NCBI GenBank assembly: GCA_050950785.1 | Contig: JBMNIG010000004.1 | Location: 1 to 64,000, forward strand | Direction of reading: 5' to 3' | From: JAAYOS01 sp050950785 | GTDB taxonomy: Bacteria > Bacillota > Clostridia > Oscillospirales > JAAYOS01 | DNA length: 64,000 nucleotides | In this document: positions 44,105-52,609 of the stretch, one piece after another | How the letters are laid out: every line of letters begins with the position of its first letter | How positions within the stretch are numbered: position 1 is the stretch's first letter | Position numbers and translations under genes: made by a program | The notes under the pieces: model-generated | What the model was told of the DNA's origin: nothing | Database searches by the model: none | Seen by the model: the letters and a program-made list of their open reading frames with translations, nothing else

Positions 44105-46231
44105 ATGGATAATAGGGACTCTTATAACTTGATATATCAAGCGCTGACAAAAACTTTTATTGAAGGGCGGCCAAAGCCTGAGAGGTGTAAGTTTCCCAGA
44201 TATAGAAATACCGTTGATGAGCTTATCAACCTGCTCAAAAAGCTTACCAAAGCTAATGCCGGCATGGGTGATAAGCATACAAAAGATATCAATAAGATAC
44301 GCAATCGCATCAACACATTTGTAAAGCAAAGTGCCTTTGCAGCACATAGGGATAGAGATTTTTACCGAGAGTACAAGCGTGGTATGAATATAGTTCCGGA
44401 TCTGATCGAGATTCTTGCTGGCTGGGAACATACCCGTTATGAACAGTTCCGTAAGAGCGATCCTAAAGCCCCAACTGTGGACGAATTGCTCTCAATACCC
44501 GTCTGCTTAAAAGCCATCCGAAGCATGAGCCTTGTAAAAATAGCTCAAATAATTTATGTAGAAGAAAGTATCAAAAGCAATATCGCACTGTTGATCCCCA
44601 AGCATCCTAAGGATGAGTACCCAATGGCTCGACAGATGAACAGGCGCTTTGTCATTCACTATGGTTTTACAAACACAGGGAAGACATATCATGCTTTGCT
44701 TCGCCTTAAGGCAGCTGAAACTGGTGTATATCTCTCGCCTTTACGTCTATTAGCACTTGAAATCCAGGAGAACTTAAATTCATCCGGAGTTCCCTGTAGC
44801 CTTATGACAGGAGAAGAGGAAGATATTGTACCCGACGCAAATCACATGTCCTCAACTGTTGAAAAACTAAACCTGCAAGAAAAGTACGATGTGTGTGTGA
44901 TAGATGAATGTCAGATGATAGGGGACAGTCAAAGGGGGTTTGCCTGGACTCGAGCCATCCTTGGAGTGCAAGCAAAGGAGATACATCTCTGTACAGCACC
45001 TGAAGCATTAGATTTGTTAAAGCGTGTAATAGAAGAGTGCGGTGACACTTATGAGCTGGTTGAACATACCAGGGATACCGAACTTGTTTATGTTCATAAA
45101 AAGTATGACATTGAAGAGGACGTGGAACAGGGAGATGCCCTTGTCGTCTTTTCTAAAAAGAGTGTTCTTAACATTGCAAGCGAGCTATTCAATAGAGATA
45201 TCCAGGCAAGTGTGATTTATGGAGCGCTTCCGTACAACACTCGAAAAAAACAGCTTGAGCGCTTCATAAGCGGTGAAACAAAGGTTGTTGTTGCTACCGA
45301 TGCTATCGGAATGGGGCTAAATCTGCCTATACGTCGTGTAGTATTTATGAATGACGAGAAGTACGACGGAACCGAAATAAGAAGGCTTCGCCCCCATGAG
45401 GTCAAACAGATTGCAGGACGTGCCGGAAGGCGAGGGATATATAATATTGGATATGTATTGGCCGGCGAAAAGTGCGAGGGTATAGAGGATCTGTTACTTG
45501 AGCCAAACACAAAATTACAGAAGGCATTTTTAGGCTTTTCAGAAATCCTGCTCAATATCGATGCAGACATCATGGATGTGCTGAAAATCTGGGCCAATAT
45601 GCCCACAAGCCCGCTATTCACAAAAACGGATATTACTCGTACACTCTATCTGATAAATGAGCTGCGGATCAGGGGCCTAAACTTTTCAAAGCAGGAGCTT
45701 CTTAAGCTTACGAATATTCCATTTTCTGAGGATAATCCAACAGTGTTCATGCTGTGGCTGACCTATTGCGACCGTTACAGTAAGAAGCGTGAAATACCTA
45801 TGCCTGTTCCGGAGAGCAACGATTTATACGGCTTAGAAGATTACTACAAATGTCTTGATCTAAAGTACTCGTTTAGCAAGACGATGGGAACGCCGTTTTC
45901 CATGGAACTCATCAGGGAGAAAAAGCTCGAAACAGCAAACAAAATAAACGAGATCCTAATATCCGAAATTTCAACCCATGGTAAATCCTGCAGAATATGT
46001 GCAACCAAACTAAACTGGGATTATCCTTTTGGAATATGTGAGGATTGCTTTCAAAAGGGCTTTTCGAGGAGCACAAGATACCTGAATATTTCAAATGATA
46101 CTCATTTTCAAAGCTCACACAGATTATCTGATGATCACGCAGGTCCACATATTCCTTATGGATCCGAAAGGGATCTGGTCACGCAGAGTGGCCAAAAACC
46201 TAATTACAAAAATAATCAAATAAAACGTTGA
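44105..46231 (+). CDS. Suv3-like RNA helicase with C-terminal zinc finger
   Basis: 708 residues. The helicase core resembles the mitochondrial degradosome helicase Suv3: Walker A GFTNTGKTYHALLRL (about residue 186), TGVYLSPLRLLALEI (motif Ia), VIDECQMIGD (DExQ box, about 265), VVATDAIGMGLNLPIRRVVF (motif V) and QIAGRAGRRGIYN (motif VI). About 180 residues with a helical N-terminal domain precede it. Near the end CRICATKLNW and CEDCF form a Cys4 zinc site. A role in RNA decay or surveillance is likely. AAGGAG precedes the ATG; monocistronic between terminators. Confidence 0.82.
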   Translation: MDNRDSYNLIYQALTKTFIEGRPKPERCKFPRYRNTVDELINLLKKLTKANAGMGDKHTKDINKIRNRINTFVKQSAFAAHRDRDFYREYKRGMNIVPDLIEILAGWEHTRYEQFRKSDPKAPTVDELLSIPVCLKAIRSMSLVKIAQIIYVEESIKSNIALLIPKHPKDEYPMARQMNRRFVIHYGFTNTGKTYHALLRLKAAETGVYLSPLRLLALEIQENLNSSGVPCSLMTGEEEDIVPDANHMSSTVEKLNLQEKYDVCVIDECQMIGDSQRGFAWTRAILGVQAKEIHLCTAPEALDLLKRVIEECGDTYELVEHTRDTELVYVHKKYDIEEDVEQGDALVVFSKKSVLNIASELFNRDIQASVIYGALPYNTRKKQLERFISGETKVVVATDAIGMGLNLPIRRVVFMNDEKYDGTEIRRLRPHEVKQIAGRAGRRGIYNIGYVLAGEKCEGIEDLLLEPNTKLQKAFLGFSEILLNIDADIMDVLKIWANMPTSPLFTKTDITRTLYLINELRIRGLNFSKQELLKLTNIPFSEDNPTVFMLWLTYCDRYSKKREIPMPVPESNDLYGLEDYYKCLDLKYSFSKTMGTPFSMELIREKKLETANKINEILISEISTHGKSCRICATKLNWDYPFGICEDCFQKGFSRSTRYLNISNDTHFQSSHRLSDDHAGPHIPYGSERDLVTQSGQKPNYKNNQIKR

Positions 46232-46436
46232 TTGGATTGCTTAAAATATTATAAGTATTTTGCTTGTTTTAGCGAATAGTAGATGCTATACTAAATATTG
46301 ACTGTATACTGATTCGGTGTGTCCAAGATAACTGACAGCTATAATAGTCTGTCATTGGAAAAGTTGCATACCCGGCTTTACAACAAGGAGAGGTTGTCAA
46401 AGTCGAGGGCAAAATGTCATGAAAAGGTGAGAATAA

Positions 46437-47681
46437 ATGGATTTGTTTAAGAAATGTGAAGAGTTTACGTCTGCCAATGAGGCAAGAGAGCTGGGCATCT
46501 ACCCATATTTTCATGCTCTTGAGTCACGTCAAGACATAGAAGTGATGATGGAGGGTAAAAGGCGCATCATGCTCGGCTCAAACAACTATTTGGGTTTGAC
46601 CGTACACCCTGAGGTAACTGAGGCCGCTATCAAGGCCGTTGAGCAATATGGATCTGGATGTTCGGGGTCAAGGTTTCTCAACGGTACTCTTATGCTCCAT
46701 CTGGAACTTGAGCAAGAACTGGCAGAATTTCTCGGGAAAGAGTCGGTAATGACTTTTTCAACCGGCTATCAGAGCAATTTGGGTATTATCAGTGCAATCG
46801 CCTCACGGCACGACTACATTCTCTGTGACCGTGAAAATCACGCAAGTATTTATGATGGCTGTAGGCTAAGCTACGCAAAAATGCTTCGTTACAGACATAA
46901 CGACATGGAGGACCTTGAGAGGCTACTTAAAACTGTACCGGATAACGCAGGTAAGCTGATAGTGACCGACGGTGTATTTAGTATGGGTGGAGATATCTGC
47001 AACCTACCTGAAATTGTCAGACTTGCAAAGAAGTATGGTGCCAGAGTAATGGTTGATGATGCTCATGGACTGGGGGTACTTGGCAATGGCGGACGAGGTA
47101 CGGCGGATTACTTCGGGTTGACCGATGAGGTAGACATTATAATGGGCACTTTCAGCAAATCATTGGCAAGCCTGGGTGGATACATGGCAGCCGATAGCTA
47201 TGTTGTCGACTTTGTAAGGCATACATCACGTCCATTCATCTTCTGCGCATCGATTCCGCCTTCAAATTGTGCTTCTGCATTGGCGGCTTTGCGCGTACTG
47301 AAAAGGGAGCCTGAGCTTCCAAAGCGTCTTATAGAGTTATCCAATTATGTACGAAATGGATTGAAAGCCCGTGGTATAAGTATTCGGGAATCCAACTACG
47401 GAATTACACCGATCATTCCGCTTTACACATATACACCGATCGCAACACTAACAAAATCCAAAATGCTATTTGAAGCAGGTGTGTATGTCAACCCGGTTTT
47501 GCCTCCTGCTACACCGCCTAACGAATGCTTGTTGAGGACAAGTTATATGGCTTCACATACAGAATCTCTTCTTGATGAAGCTATGGATATAATCAAAGAA
47601 ACTTTTGAAAAGCACGACAAAATGACCTCCGCCGATGAATATCCTTCATCAGAGGATGAAAACGTCGTTCAGTCTGAATAA
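46437..47681 (+). CDS. Alpha-oxoamine synthase, serine-palmitoyltransferase-like
   Basis: A 414-residue PLP enzyme of the family that condenses an amino acid with an acyl-CoA. Features: LGSNNYLGLTVHPEV (residues 42-56), GSGCSGSRFLNGT (about 73), HASIYDGC (about 138), DDAHGLGVLG (PLP-binding Asp, about 204) and GTFSKSLASLGGY with the Schiff-base Lys (about 240). The C-terminal VNPVLPPATPPNECLLR is closer to serine palmitoyltransferases than to biotin (AONS) or threonine (KBL) enzymes. No biotin gene is nearby, but a short-chain reductase follows after 16 bp. This pairing fits sphingoid-base-type synthesis, an inference. Confidence 0.82.
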   Translation: MDLFKKCEEFTSANEARELGIYPYFHALESRQDIEVMMEGKRRIMLGSNNYLGLTVHPEVTEAAIKAVEQYGSGCSGSRFLNGTLMLHLELEQELAEFLGKESVMTFSTGYQSNLGIISAIASRHDYILCDRENHASIYDGCRLSYAKMLRYRHNDMEDLERLLKTVPDNAGKLIVTDGVFSMGGDICNLPEIVRLAKKYGARVMVDDAHGLGVLGNGGRGTADYFGLTDEVDIIMGTFSKSLASLGGYMAADSYVVDFVRHTSRPFIFCASIPPSNCASALAALRVLKREPELPKRLIELSNYVRNGLKARGISIRESNYGITPIIPLYTYTPIATLTKSKMLFEAGVYVNPVLPPATPPNECLLRTSYMASHTESLLDEAMDIIKETFEKHDKMTSADEYPSSEDENVVQSE

Positions 47682-47697
47682 ACAGAGGAAAATCGCA

Positions 47698-48501
47698 ATG
47701 AAAAGAACAGCTGTGATTACCGGAGGATCCAGCGGCATAGGCAAAGAGTTGGTGGATCTGTTTGCAGCAAACGGTTACGCGGTTTACAACTTGAGTCGCA
47801 GGCCCGGAGACCATCAAGAACTTGGTGGTGTAATACATATTCCGACCGATATTACTGATATTGATCAAGTAAAGCATGCATTTGCGCAGATAGGGGAAGA
47901 GGTAGGACGAGTCGATATATTGATCAACAATGCAGGGTTCGGAATTTCGGGAGCTGTTGAGTTCACTGAATCCGAAGATGCAAAGCGACTATTCGATGTC
48001 AACTTTTTCGGTTCTTTCAACTGCATAAAGGAAGCGGTTAAGCTGATGCGTAAGAACAAGGGTGGACGGATAATCAATGTCAGTTCAGCGGCGGCTGTGT
48101 TCCCCATACCTTTTCAGGCCTTCTACTCTGCCTCCAAAGCTGCGATAAACTCACTTTCTCTCGCAGTTGCAAACGAGCTTAAGGACTTTGGCATATCGGT
48201 CTGTGCCGTTATGCCTGGTGATGTCAGGACGGGATTTACCAGTGCCAGGAACAAGAGCACTTGCGGCGATGACATATATGGCGGACGGATCGAGTTAGCT
48301 GTTTCGATAATGGAGAATGATGAGAGAAACGGACTTTTGCCTGAACTGATCGCCTCAGATATACTGAGAATAGCTCAAAAAAAGCACATAAAGCCACTTT
48401 ATACACTTGGGGGAAAGTACAAGCTGTTTGCTGTTCTTCAAAAATTACTGCCTTGCGGGTTTGTAAACAATGTAATACGACTTCTATATTCAAAACAGTA
48501 A
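47698..48501 (+). CDS. Short-chain dehydrogenase/reductase
   Basis: 267 residues from ATG 47698 (GAGGAAA site). Classical SDR: ITGGSSGIGKEL (NAD(P) loop, residues 7-18), INNAGFGISG (about 80), catalytic Ser in NVSSAAAVF and YSASK with Tyr and Lys (about 145-149). Basic residues after the first strand suggest NADPH. Lying 16 bp after an SPT-like synthase, it is a good candidate for reducing the 3-keto product (3-ketosphinganine reductase-like), though SDR substrates cannot be fixed by sequence. Confidence 0.85.
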   Translation: MKRTAVITGGSSGIGKELVDLFAANGYAVYNLSRRPGDHQELGGVIHIPTDITDIDQVKHAFAQIGEEVGRVDILINNAGFGISGAVEFTESEDAKRLFDVNFFGSFNCIKEAVKLMRKNKGGRIINVSSAAAVFPIPFQAFYSASKAAINSLSLAVANELKDFGISVCAVMPGDVRTGFTSARNKSTCGDDIYGGRIELAVSIMENDERNGLLPELIASDILRIAQKKHIKPLYTLGGKYKLFAVLQKLLPCGFVNNVIRLLYSKQ

Positions 48502-48507
48502 TAGTAG

Positions 48508-48536
48508 TTGATATACACCATTATTTATGTTAAAAT
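48508..48536 (+). promoter_or_regulatory. Promoter of the ABC-F gene leader
   Basis: TTGATA at 48508-48513 and TAAAAT at 48531-48536, spacer 17 bp. It gives a leader of about 200 nt before the ABC-F start codon. Confidence 0.7.
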
Positions 48537-48567
48537 AGTTAGCAACATATGAAAGGAAGCGGATGAA

Positions 48568-48639
48568 ATGATGATCGATATCCGACATAACAAAAACTTA
48601 GCGCTGTTGGATCAGGGGTCAGTCCGTTCCTTTTTGTGA
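48568..48639 (+). CDS. 23-residue leader peptide of the ABC-F gene
   Basis: A short frame from ATG 48568 (or 48571) to TGA 48637-48639 encodes MMIDIRHNKNLALLDQGSVR followed by SFL. AAAGGA lies ten bases before the ATG; a two-codon frame (ATG-AAA-TGA) starts at 48563 from the same site. It sits between a promoter and a hairpin terminator ahead of an antibiotic-type ABC-F gene, the layout of ribosome-mediated attenuation: a ribosome stalled here by a drug would change folding of the leader and let transcription pass. Confidence 0.6.
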   Translation: MMIDIRHNKNLALLDQGSVRSFL

Positions 48640-48684
48640 TTTTATGCATAGCTATTTGTGTTGCATAACTCCTTAAAGAAGCTT

Positions 48685-48716
48685 ATACGCCGCTGATTCA
48701 AGCGGCGTATTGTTTT
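48685..48716 (+). terminator. Leader terminator (attenuator) of the ABC-F gene
   Basis: ATACGCCGCT and AGCGGCGTAT form a 10-bp stem (48685-48694/48701-48710) followed by TGTTTT, 32 bp before the ABC-F start. A second hairpin, TTATGCA/TGCATAA at about 48642-48669, lies just before it and may take part in alternative folding. Confidence 0.75.
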
Positions 48717-48747
48717 CGTCCGATATCATTAGGAGGAGTACACAGAT

Positions 48748-50298
48748 ATGCTAGATATAAAAAACCTTACAATAACAATGAATAAAGACAACAGGGAGCT
48801 TGTCAGAGATCTTTCGTTCACGCTGAACCCAGGTGACAAAGCTGCTATAATTGGTGAAGAGGGCAACGGAAAAAGCACAGTATTGAAACTGATCCATTCA
48901 CCGCAGTCTGTTGAGTCATACTGCTCATGGTCCGGTGAAATCATAACAAACAAAGCCATCATTGGGTATCTTGAGCAGGATATGAACACGGCTGATAGCG
49001 GCTTGTCAGTTTATCAATATTTCTGTAAGTATATCCCTGACAGTAATTATGACTACAATTCACAGGTCAAGATCTTTTCCGACCTTGGACTTGAACCCCT
49101 TCTATTTTATGAGGATAGGATGATCAATACCCTGTCAGGTGGTGAAAAGGTCAAAGTACAGTTGGCGAAAATATTGATGTGCTCACCAGATGTGCTTTTG
49201 CTTGACGAACCGACTAATGATTTAGATATAGACACTGTTATATGGCTTGAATCCTTTATCAAAGAATGTAAATTACCAATATTGTACGTTTCTCACGATG
49301 AAACTCTTTTGGAAAACACCGCAAACAAAATCATTCACTTAGAGCAGTTACGAAAAAAATCCATGCCTCGCTGCACAGTACAAAAAACCGACTATCGCAA
49401 TTATGTTGAGGCTAGAATGGGAAAGTTTCAGCGCCAGGAGCAGGTTGCCCGAAATGAGAGGGCAGAGTTCAAGGAAAAGATGGATCGCTGGAGACAGATA
49501 TACAGCAAGGTGGAACACCGTCAAAACACCATTTCACGCGGGGATCCCAGCGGAGGTCGATTACTTAAGAAAAAAATGCATTCTCTCAAGTCGATGGAAG
49601 CACGCTATGAAAAGGAAAAGGAATCCTTTACGGATTTTCCTGAGGCAGAGGAAGCCATTTTGGTTTCTTTCGGTGATGATATAAGCCTGCCTGCTTCAAA
49701 ACGAGTACTTGATTTTCAAATCGATAGTTTAACAGTTGGGGATGCTAACAGAGTACTTGCCCGCAATATAAACTTATCTGTCACAGGTCCTGAACGCGTC
49801 GGCATTATTGGAGCAAATGGATGCGGCAAAACGACTTTGCTTCGAATTATCGCTCAAGAGCTTTTGCAGAGAACAGACATCAATGCAGCCTATATGCCTC
49901 AGAACTATAGTGAACTTCTCGATCCTGATCAAACACCCGTTTCCCTACTTGCAAAAGACGGAAGTAAAGATGAAATCACTGTTGCAAGAACATTTCTGGG
50001 AAGTATGAAATATACTCATGAAGAGATGACCGGAAAGATTTCTGCGTTGTCGGGAGGTCAGAAGGCTAAACTTTTGTTCCTCAGCATGATTTTAAGAGGA
50101 TGCAATGTATTGATACTTGATGAACCTACCCGTAACTTTAGTCCGCTCTCAAATCCGGTGATAAGGAAGGTTCTAATAGGATACAAAGGAGCTATAATAA
50201 GTATATCTCACGATCGGAAATATCTTTCCGAGGTCTGCGACAAGGTATATCGCCTTACACCCGAAGGTCTCATTCTCCAAAATACTGATGAAACTTAA
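48748..50298 (+). CDS. ABC-F ribosome-protection protein (antibiotic resistance type)
   Basis: 516 residues, two ABC ATPase domains and no membrane segments. Domain 1: Walker A GEEGNGKST (about residue 36), LSGGEKVKVQLAKIL, LLLDEPTNDLD. A charged linker follows (about 200-315, RQEQVARNERAEFKEKMDRW), the part that reaches the ribosomal P-site in this family. Domain 2: GANGCGKTTLLRI, LSGGQKAKLLFLSMI and LDEPTRNFSPLS, the last typical of Lsa/Vga/VmlR-type resistance factors. Expected to displace lincosamide, pleuromutilin or streptogramin A drugs; the spectrum is unknown. AGGAGG precedes the ATG. Controlled by the leader peptide and terminator upstream. Confidence 0.88.
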   Translation: MLDIKNLTITMNKDNRELVRDLSFTLNPGDKAAIIGEEGNGKSTVLKLIHSPQSVESYCSWSGEIITNKAIIGYLEQDMNTADSGLSVYQYFCKYIPDSNYDYNSQVKIFSDLGLEPLLFYEDRMINTLSGGEKVKVQLAKILMCSPDVLLLDEPTNDLDIDTVIWLESFIKECKLPILYVSHDETLLENTANKIIHLEQLRKKSMPRCTVQKTDYRNYVEARMGKFQRQEQVARNERAEFKEKMDRWRQIYSKVEHRQNTISRGDPSGGRLLKKKMHSLKSMEARYEKEKESFTDFPEAEEAILVSFGDDISLPASKRVLDFQIDSLTVGDANRVLARNINLSVTGPERVGIIGANGCGKTTLLRIIAQELLQRTDINAAYMPQNYSELLDPDQTPVSLLAKDGSKDEITVARTFLGSMKYTHEEMTGKISALSGGQKAKLLFLSMILRGCNVLILDEPTRNFSPLSNPVIRKVLIGYKGAIISISHDRKYLSEVCDKVYRLTPEGLILQNTDET

Positions 50299-50492
50299 GA
50301 TTCAAAAAAATAAACAATCAAGCATCCTTTAATGTAAATGCCTGACAGCAGGCTTTTCAGTACTAAACTTTGCCTATAGCAATATCATCGTCCTGGCAAT
50401 CACTGTCCTTCTGGCCATAAAACTTTTTAGCTACGCTGTAAAGTATTGACGTCAGCGGTTTTGGGTGATAACATAACTTGTCAGGCAGACCA
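50299..50492. other. Intergenic region before argS with a possible peptide remnant
   Basis: One frame at about 50348-50448 reads like a hydrophobic peptide (AYSNIIVLAITVLLAIKLF, then a basic end and TGA) but has no ATG, GTG or TTG in a suitable place. It may be a decayed small membrane protein or chance. No T-box is seen. Confidence 0.3.
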
Positions 50493-52244
50493 ATGACTGG
50501 AGTGATAATTATTTTATTAAAACAAATCAGAAAAGATCTGGGAAAATGCTTTGAGCGCCTTGGTTATCCGATGGAGGATTTGTCGGTTACTTTTTCCGAC
50601 AGACCTGACCTTTGCCACTACCAGTGCAATTCTGCGTTCAAACTTGCAAAGAGTCTACGGAAGAAACCTCTAGATATAGTTCAAGGGCTTGCGGCGGAAT
50701 TTAACAATACTGTTTCGTATGCAACTGCAGAAGCTGTAGCCCCCGGTTTTCTCAACTTTAATGTAAATGATAAGGGCTTTACACAGTTGCTTAAGAACCT
50801 ACATGAGGATAAGCTTTGTGGCGTTGATAAACTAGATTCACCACCAAGGGTAGTTATAGACTATGGCGGACCCAATATTGCAAAGCCACTTCACGTGGGT
50901 CATCTGCGAAGCGCAGTTATTGGCGAAGCAATGAAGCGGTTGGCCCGTTTCCTTGGTTGTGAAGTAACTGGTGATATCCACTTGGGTGACTGGGGTTTGC
51001 AGATGGGGCTTGTTATTGCCGGACTTCTCGATAAGTATGATCTATCCGGATATTTCGAGGACAATAAACCTCAAAATCCTCCCTTTACAGTTGACGACCT
51101 CAACAGTATTTATCCGGAGGCCAGTGCTCGTTCCAAAACAGACGAAGAATTTTACAGTCTTGCCCAAGAGATCACATATAAGCTTCAGCAACAGGAAAAA
51201 GGATATTATGACATTTGGGAAGATATCTGCGCTGTTTCGATCGAAGATATCAAAGGCGATTATGAGAAGTTGAATGTGCAGTTCGACCTTTGGTACGGAG
51301 AAAGCACATGCAGAGATTTTATTGACCCAATGATAGACGATTTGACTGAACGCGGCCTGACTTATGAGAGTGACGGGGCCCTTGTCATGGATGTGGATAA
51401 GCCTGATGATAGCAAGCCTGTGCCGCCTGTAATGCTTCGCAAAAGCAGTGGTGCCCATCTATATCACAGCACCGATCTAGGAACGATTTTACAGCGCATG
51501 AAGCAGCAGGACCCTGATGAAATATGGTATTTTACCGACGCAAGGCAAGCTCTGCACTTCGAACAGGTATTCAGAGCAGCTCGCAAGGCCGGAATCGTAA
51601 AGCCGGATACAAAGCTTGCACATTATCCCTTTGGTACTGTTAACGGTAAAGACGGCAAGCCTTTCAAGACCAGAGAAGGTGGCACCATGCAACTTAAGGA
51701 TCTCATTTCCCTTGTCACGGATGCTGCCGAAAAGCTGTTGTCGGACGGTGCAAAAAAGGAAGATACGGATACGGCCAGAAAAGTCGGAGTAGCAGCTCTC
51801 AAATACGGCGATCTGATGTGCAACAGAATTCGCAACTACATTTTTGATATTGATAAATTTTTGCAGTTTGATGGAAAAACCGGCTCATATTTGCTATATA
51901 CACTGGTTAGGATCCGATCAATATTTGCAAAGCTTGGCGATGAAGCTGCTATAGATATTGACGATATTGATGTTCGATCAGAGCTTGAGAGCAACATCCT
52001 CCTAAAGATGGAAATGCTGGCAAATTCCTATTATCAGGCATATGAGGAGAAGCTTCCAAACTATATATGCGATGCACTGTATGAACTAGCAAATTCATTC
52101 AATGTTTTCTACGGCTCCTGCAGGATACTTGGTGAAACTGATCCCCATAAAAGGAGTACATGGATCGCATTATGTAAAATCACAGGCAGGATGCTCGAAC
52201 AAACCCTTGATATTTTAGGTATCGAAACAGTAAACGCTATGTAA
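50493..52244 (+). CDS. argS: Arginyl-tRNA synthetase
   Basis: A class I synthetase of 583 residues. N-terminal Add-1 domain (1-105), HIGH-type motif NIAKPLHVGHLRSAVIGE (about residue 130), and the ArgS variant of the KMSKS loop in KTREGGTMQLKDL (about 395), then a helical anticodon-binding domain with the end WIALCKITGRMLEQTLDILGI. The start is uncertain: ATG 50493 has only a weak AGG site; TTG 50478 is an alternative. It ends at a terminator that now carries an IS insertion. Confidence 0.95.
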   Translation: MTGVIIILLKQIRKDLGKCFERLGYPMEDLSVTFSDRPDLCHYQCNSAFKLAKSLRKKPLDIVQGLAAEFNNTVSYATAEAVAPGFLNFNVNDKGFTQLLKNLHEDKLCGVDKLDSPPRVVIDYGGPNIAKPLHVGHLRSAVIGEAMKRLARFLGCEVTGDIHLGDWGLQMGLVIAGLLDKYDLSGYFEDNKPQNPPFTVDDLNSIYPEASARSKTDEEFYSLAQEITYKLQQQEKGYYDIWEDICAVSIEDIKGDYEKLNVQFDLWYGESTCRDFIDPMIDDLTERGLTYESDGALVMDVDKPDDSKPVPPVMLRKSSGAHLYHSTDLGTILQRMKQQDPDEIWYFTDARQALHFEQVFRAARKAGIVKPDTKLAHYPFGTVNGKDGKPFKTREGGTMQLKDLISLVTDAAEKLLSDGAKKEDTDTARKVGVAALKYGDLMCNRIRNYIFDIDKFLQFDGKTGSYLLYTLVRIRSIFAKLGDEAAIDIDDIDVRSELESNILLKMEMLANSYYQAYEEKLPNYICDALYELANSFNVFYGSCRILGETDPHKRSTWIALCKITGRMLEQTLDILGIETVNAM

Positions 52245-52306
52245 AGTATATAAGCCGCTTTGTCATTATAATTCAGCAAAACTCGACACATGGTATATGA
52301 TACAAT

Positions 52307-52343
52307 CCCGTCGTGCGGACATGCTCCGCAGACGGGTTTTTTC
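52307..52343 (+). terminator. argS terminator, interrupted after its T-run by an IS
   Basis: CCCGTC (52307-52312) pairs with GACGGG (52331-52336), with a nested GCGGA/TCCGC, followed by TTTTTTC. The IS6-like element begins at 52344. Confidence 0.85.
52336..52343. repeat. Target-site duplication, left copy
   Basis: GTTTTTTC directly before the left inverted repeat of the IS; the identical octamer follows the right repeat at 54222-54229. Confidence 0.88.
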
Positions 52344-52440
52344 GGTAGTGTAAAGTGATATATGAAAAAGGTGGTTAAAGCAAGAGGTTGAAAAAGAACC
52401 CCTAATAACTCAAAAATGAGTTGATATAAAGCTCCCGCCA

Positions 52441-52564
52441 CCCTTGACAAACCCCCAAAAATAATGCTTAGACATCACAACCGACGGCGAAGAACTCAAG
52501 AACAGCTAGAGTTCACCGTCGTTGGATGAGGCATTGTGACATTATTTTTGAGTGTTATCAAGGG
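52441..52564. repeat. Long imperfect hairpin inside the IS6-like element
   Basis: The arm at 52441-52466 pairs with 52540-52564 (about 20 of 25 positions), and an inner arm CCGACGGCGAA (52481) pairs with TTCACCGTCGTTGG (52512). The whole 124-bp region, between the transposase stop and the left end, could fold as one extended hairpin in DNA or RNA. Confidence 0.65.
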
Positions 52565-52609
52565 CAAGTCCCTACGGGATGGCTTGGTCGTTTACCTCTG
52601 GCTCAGAAT

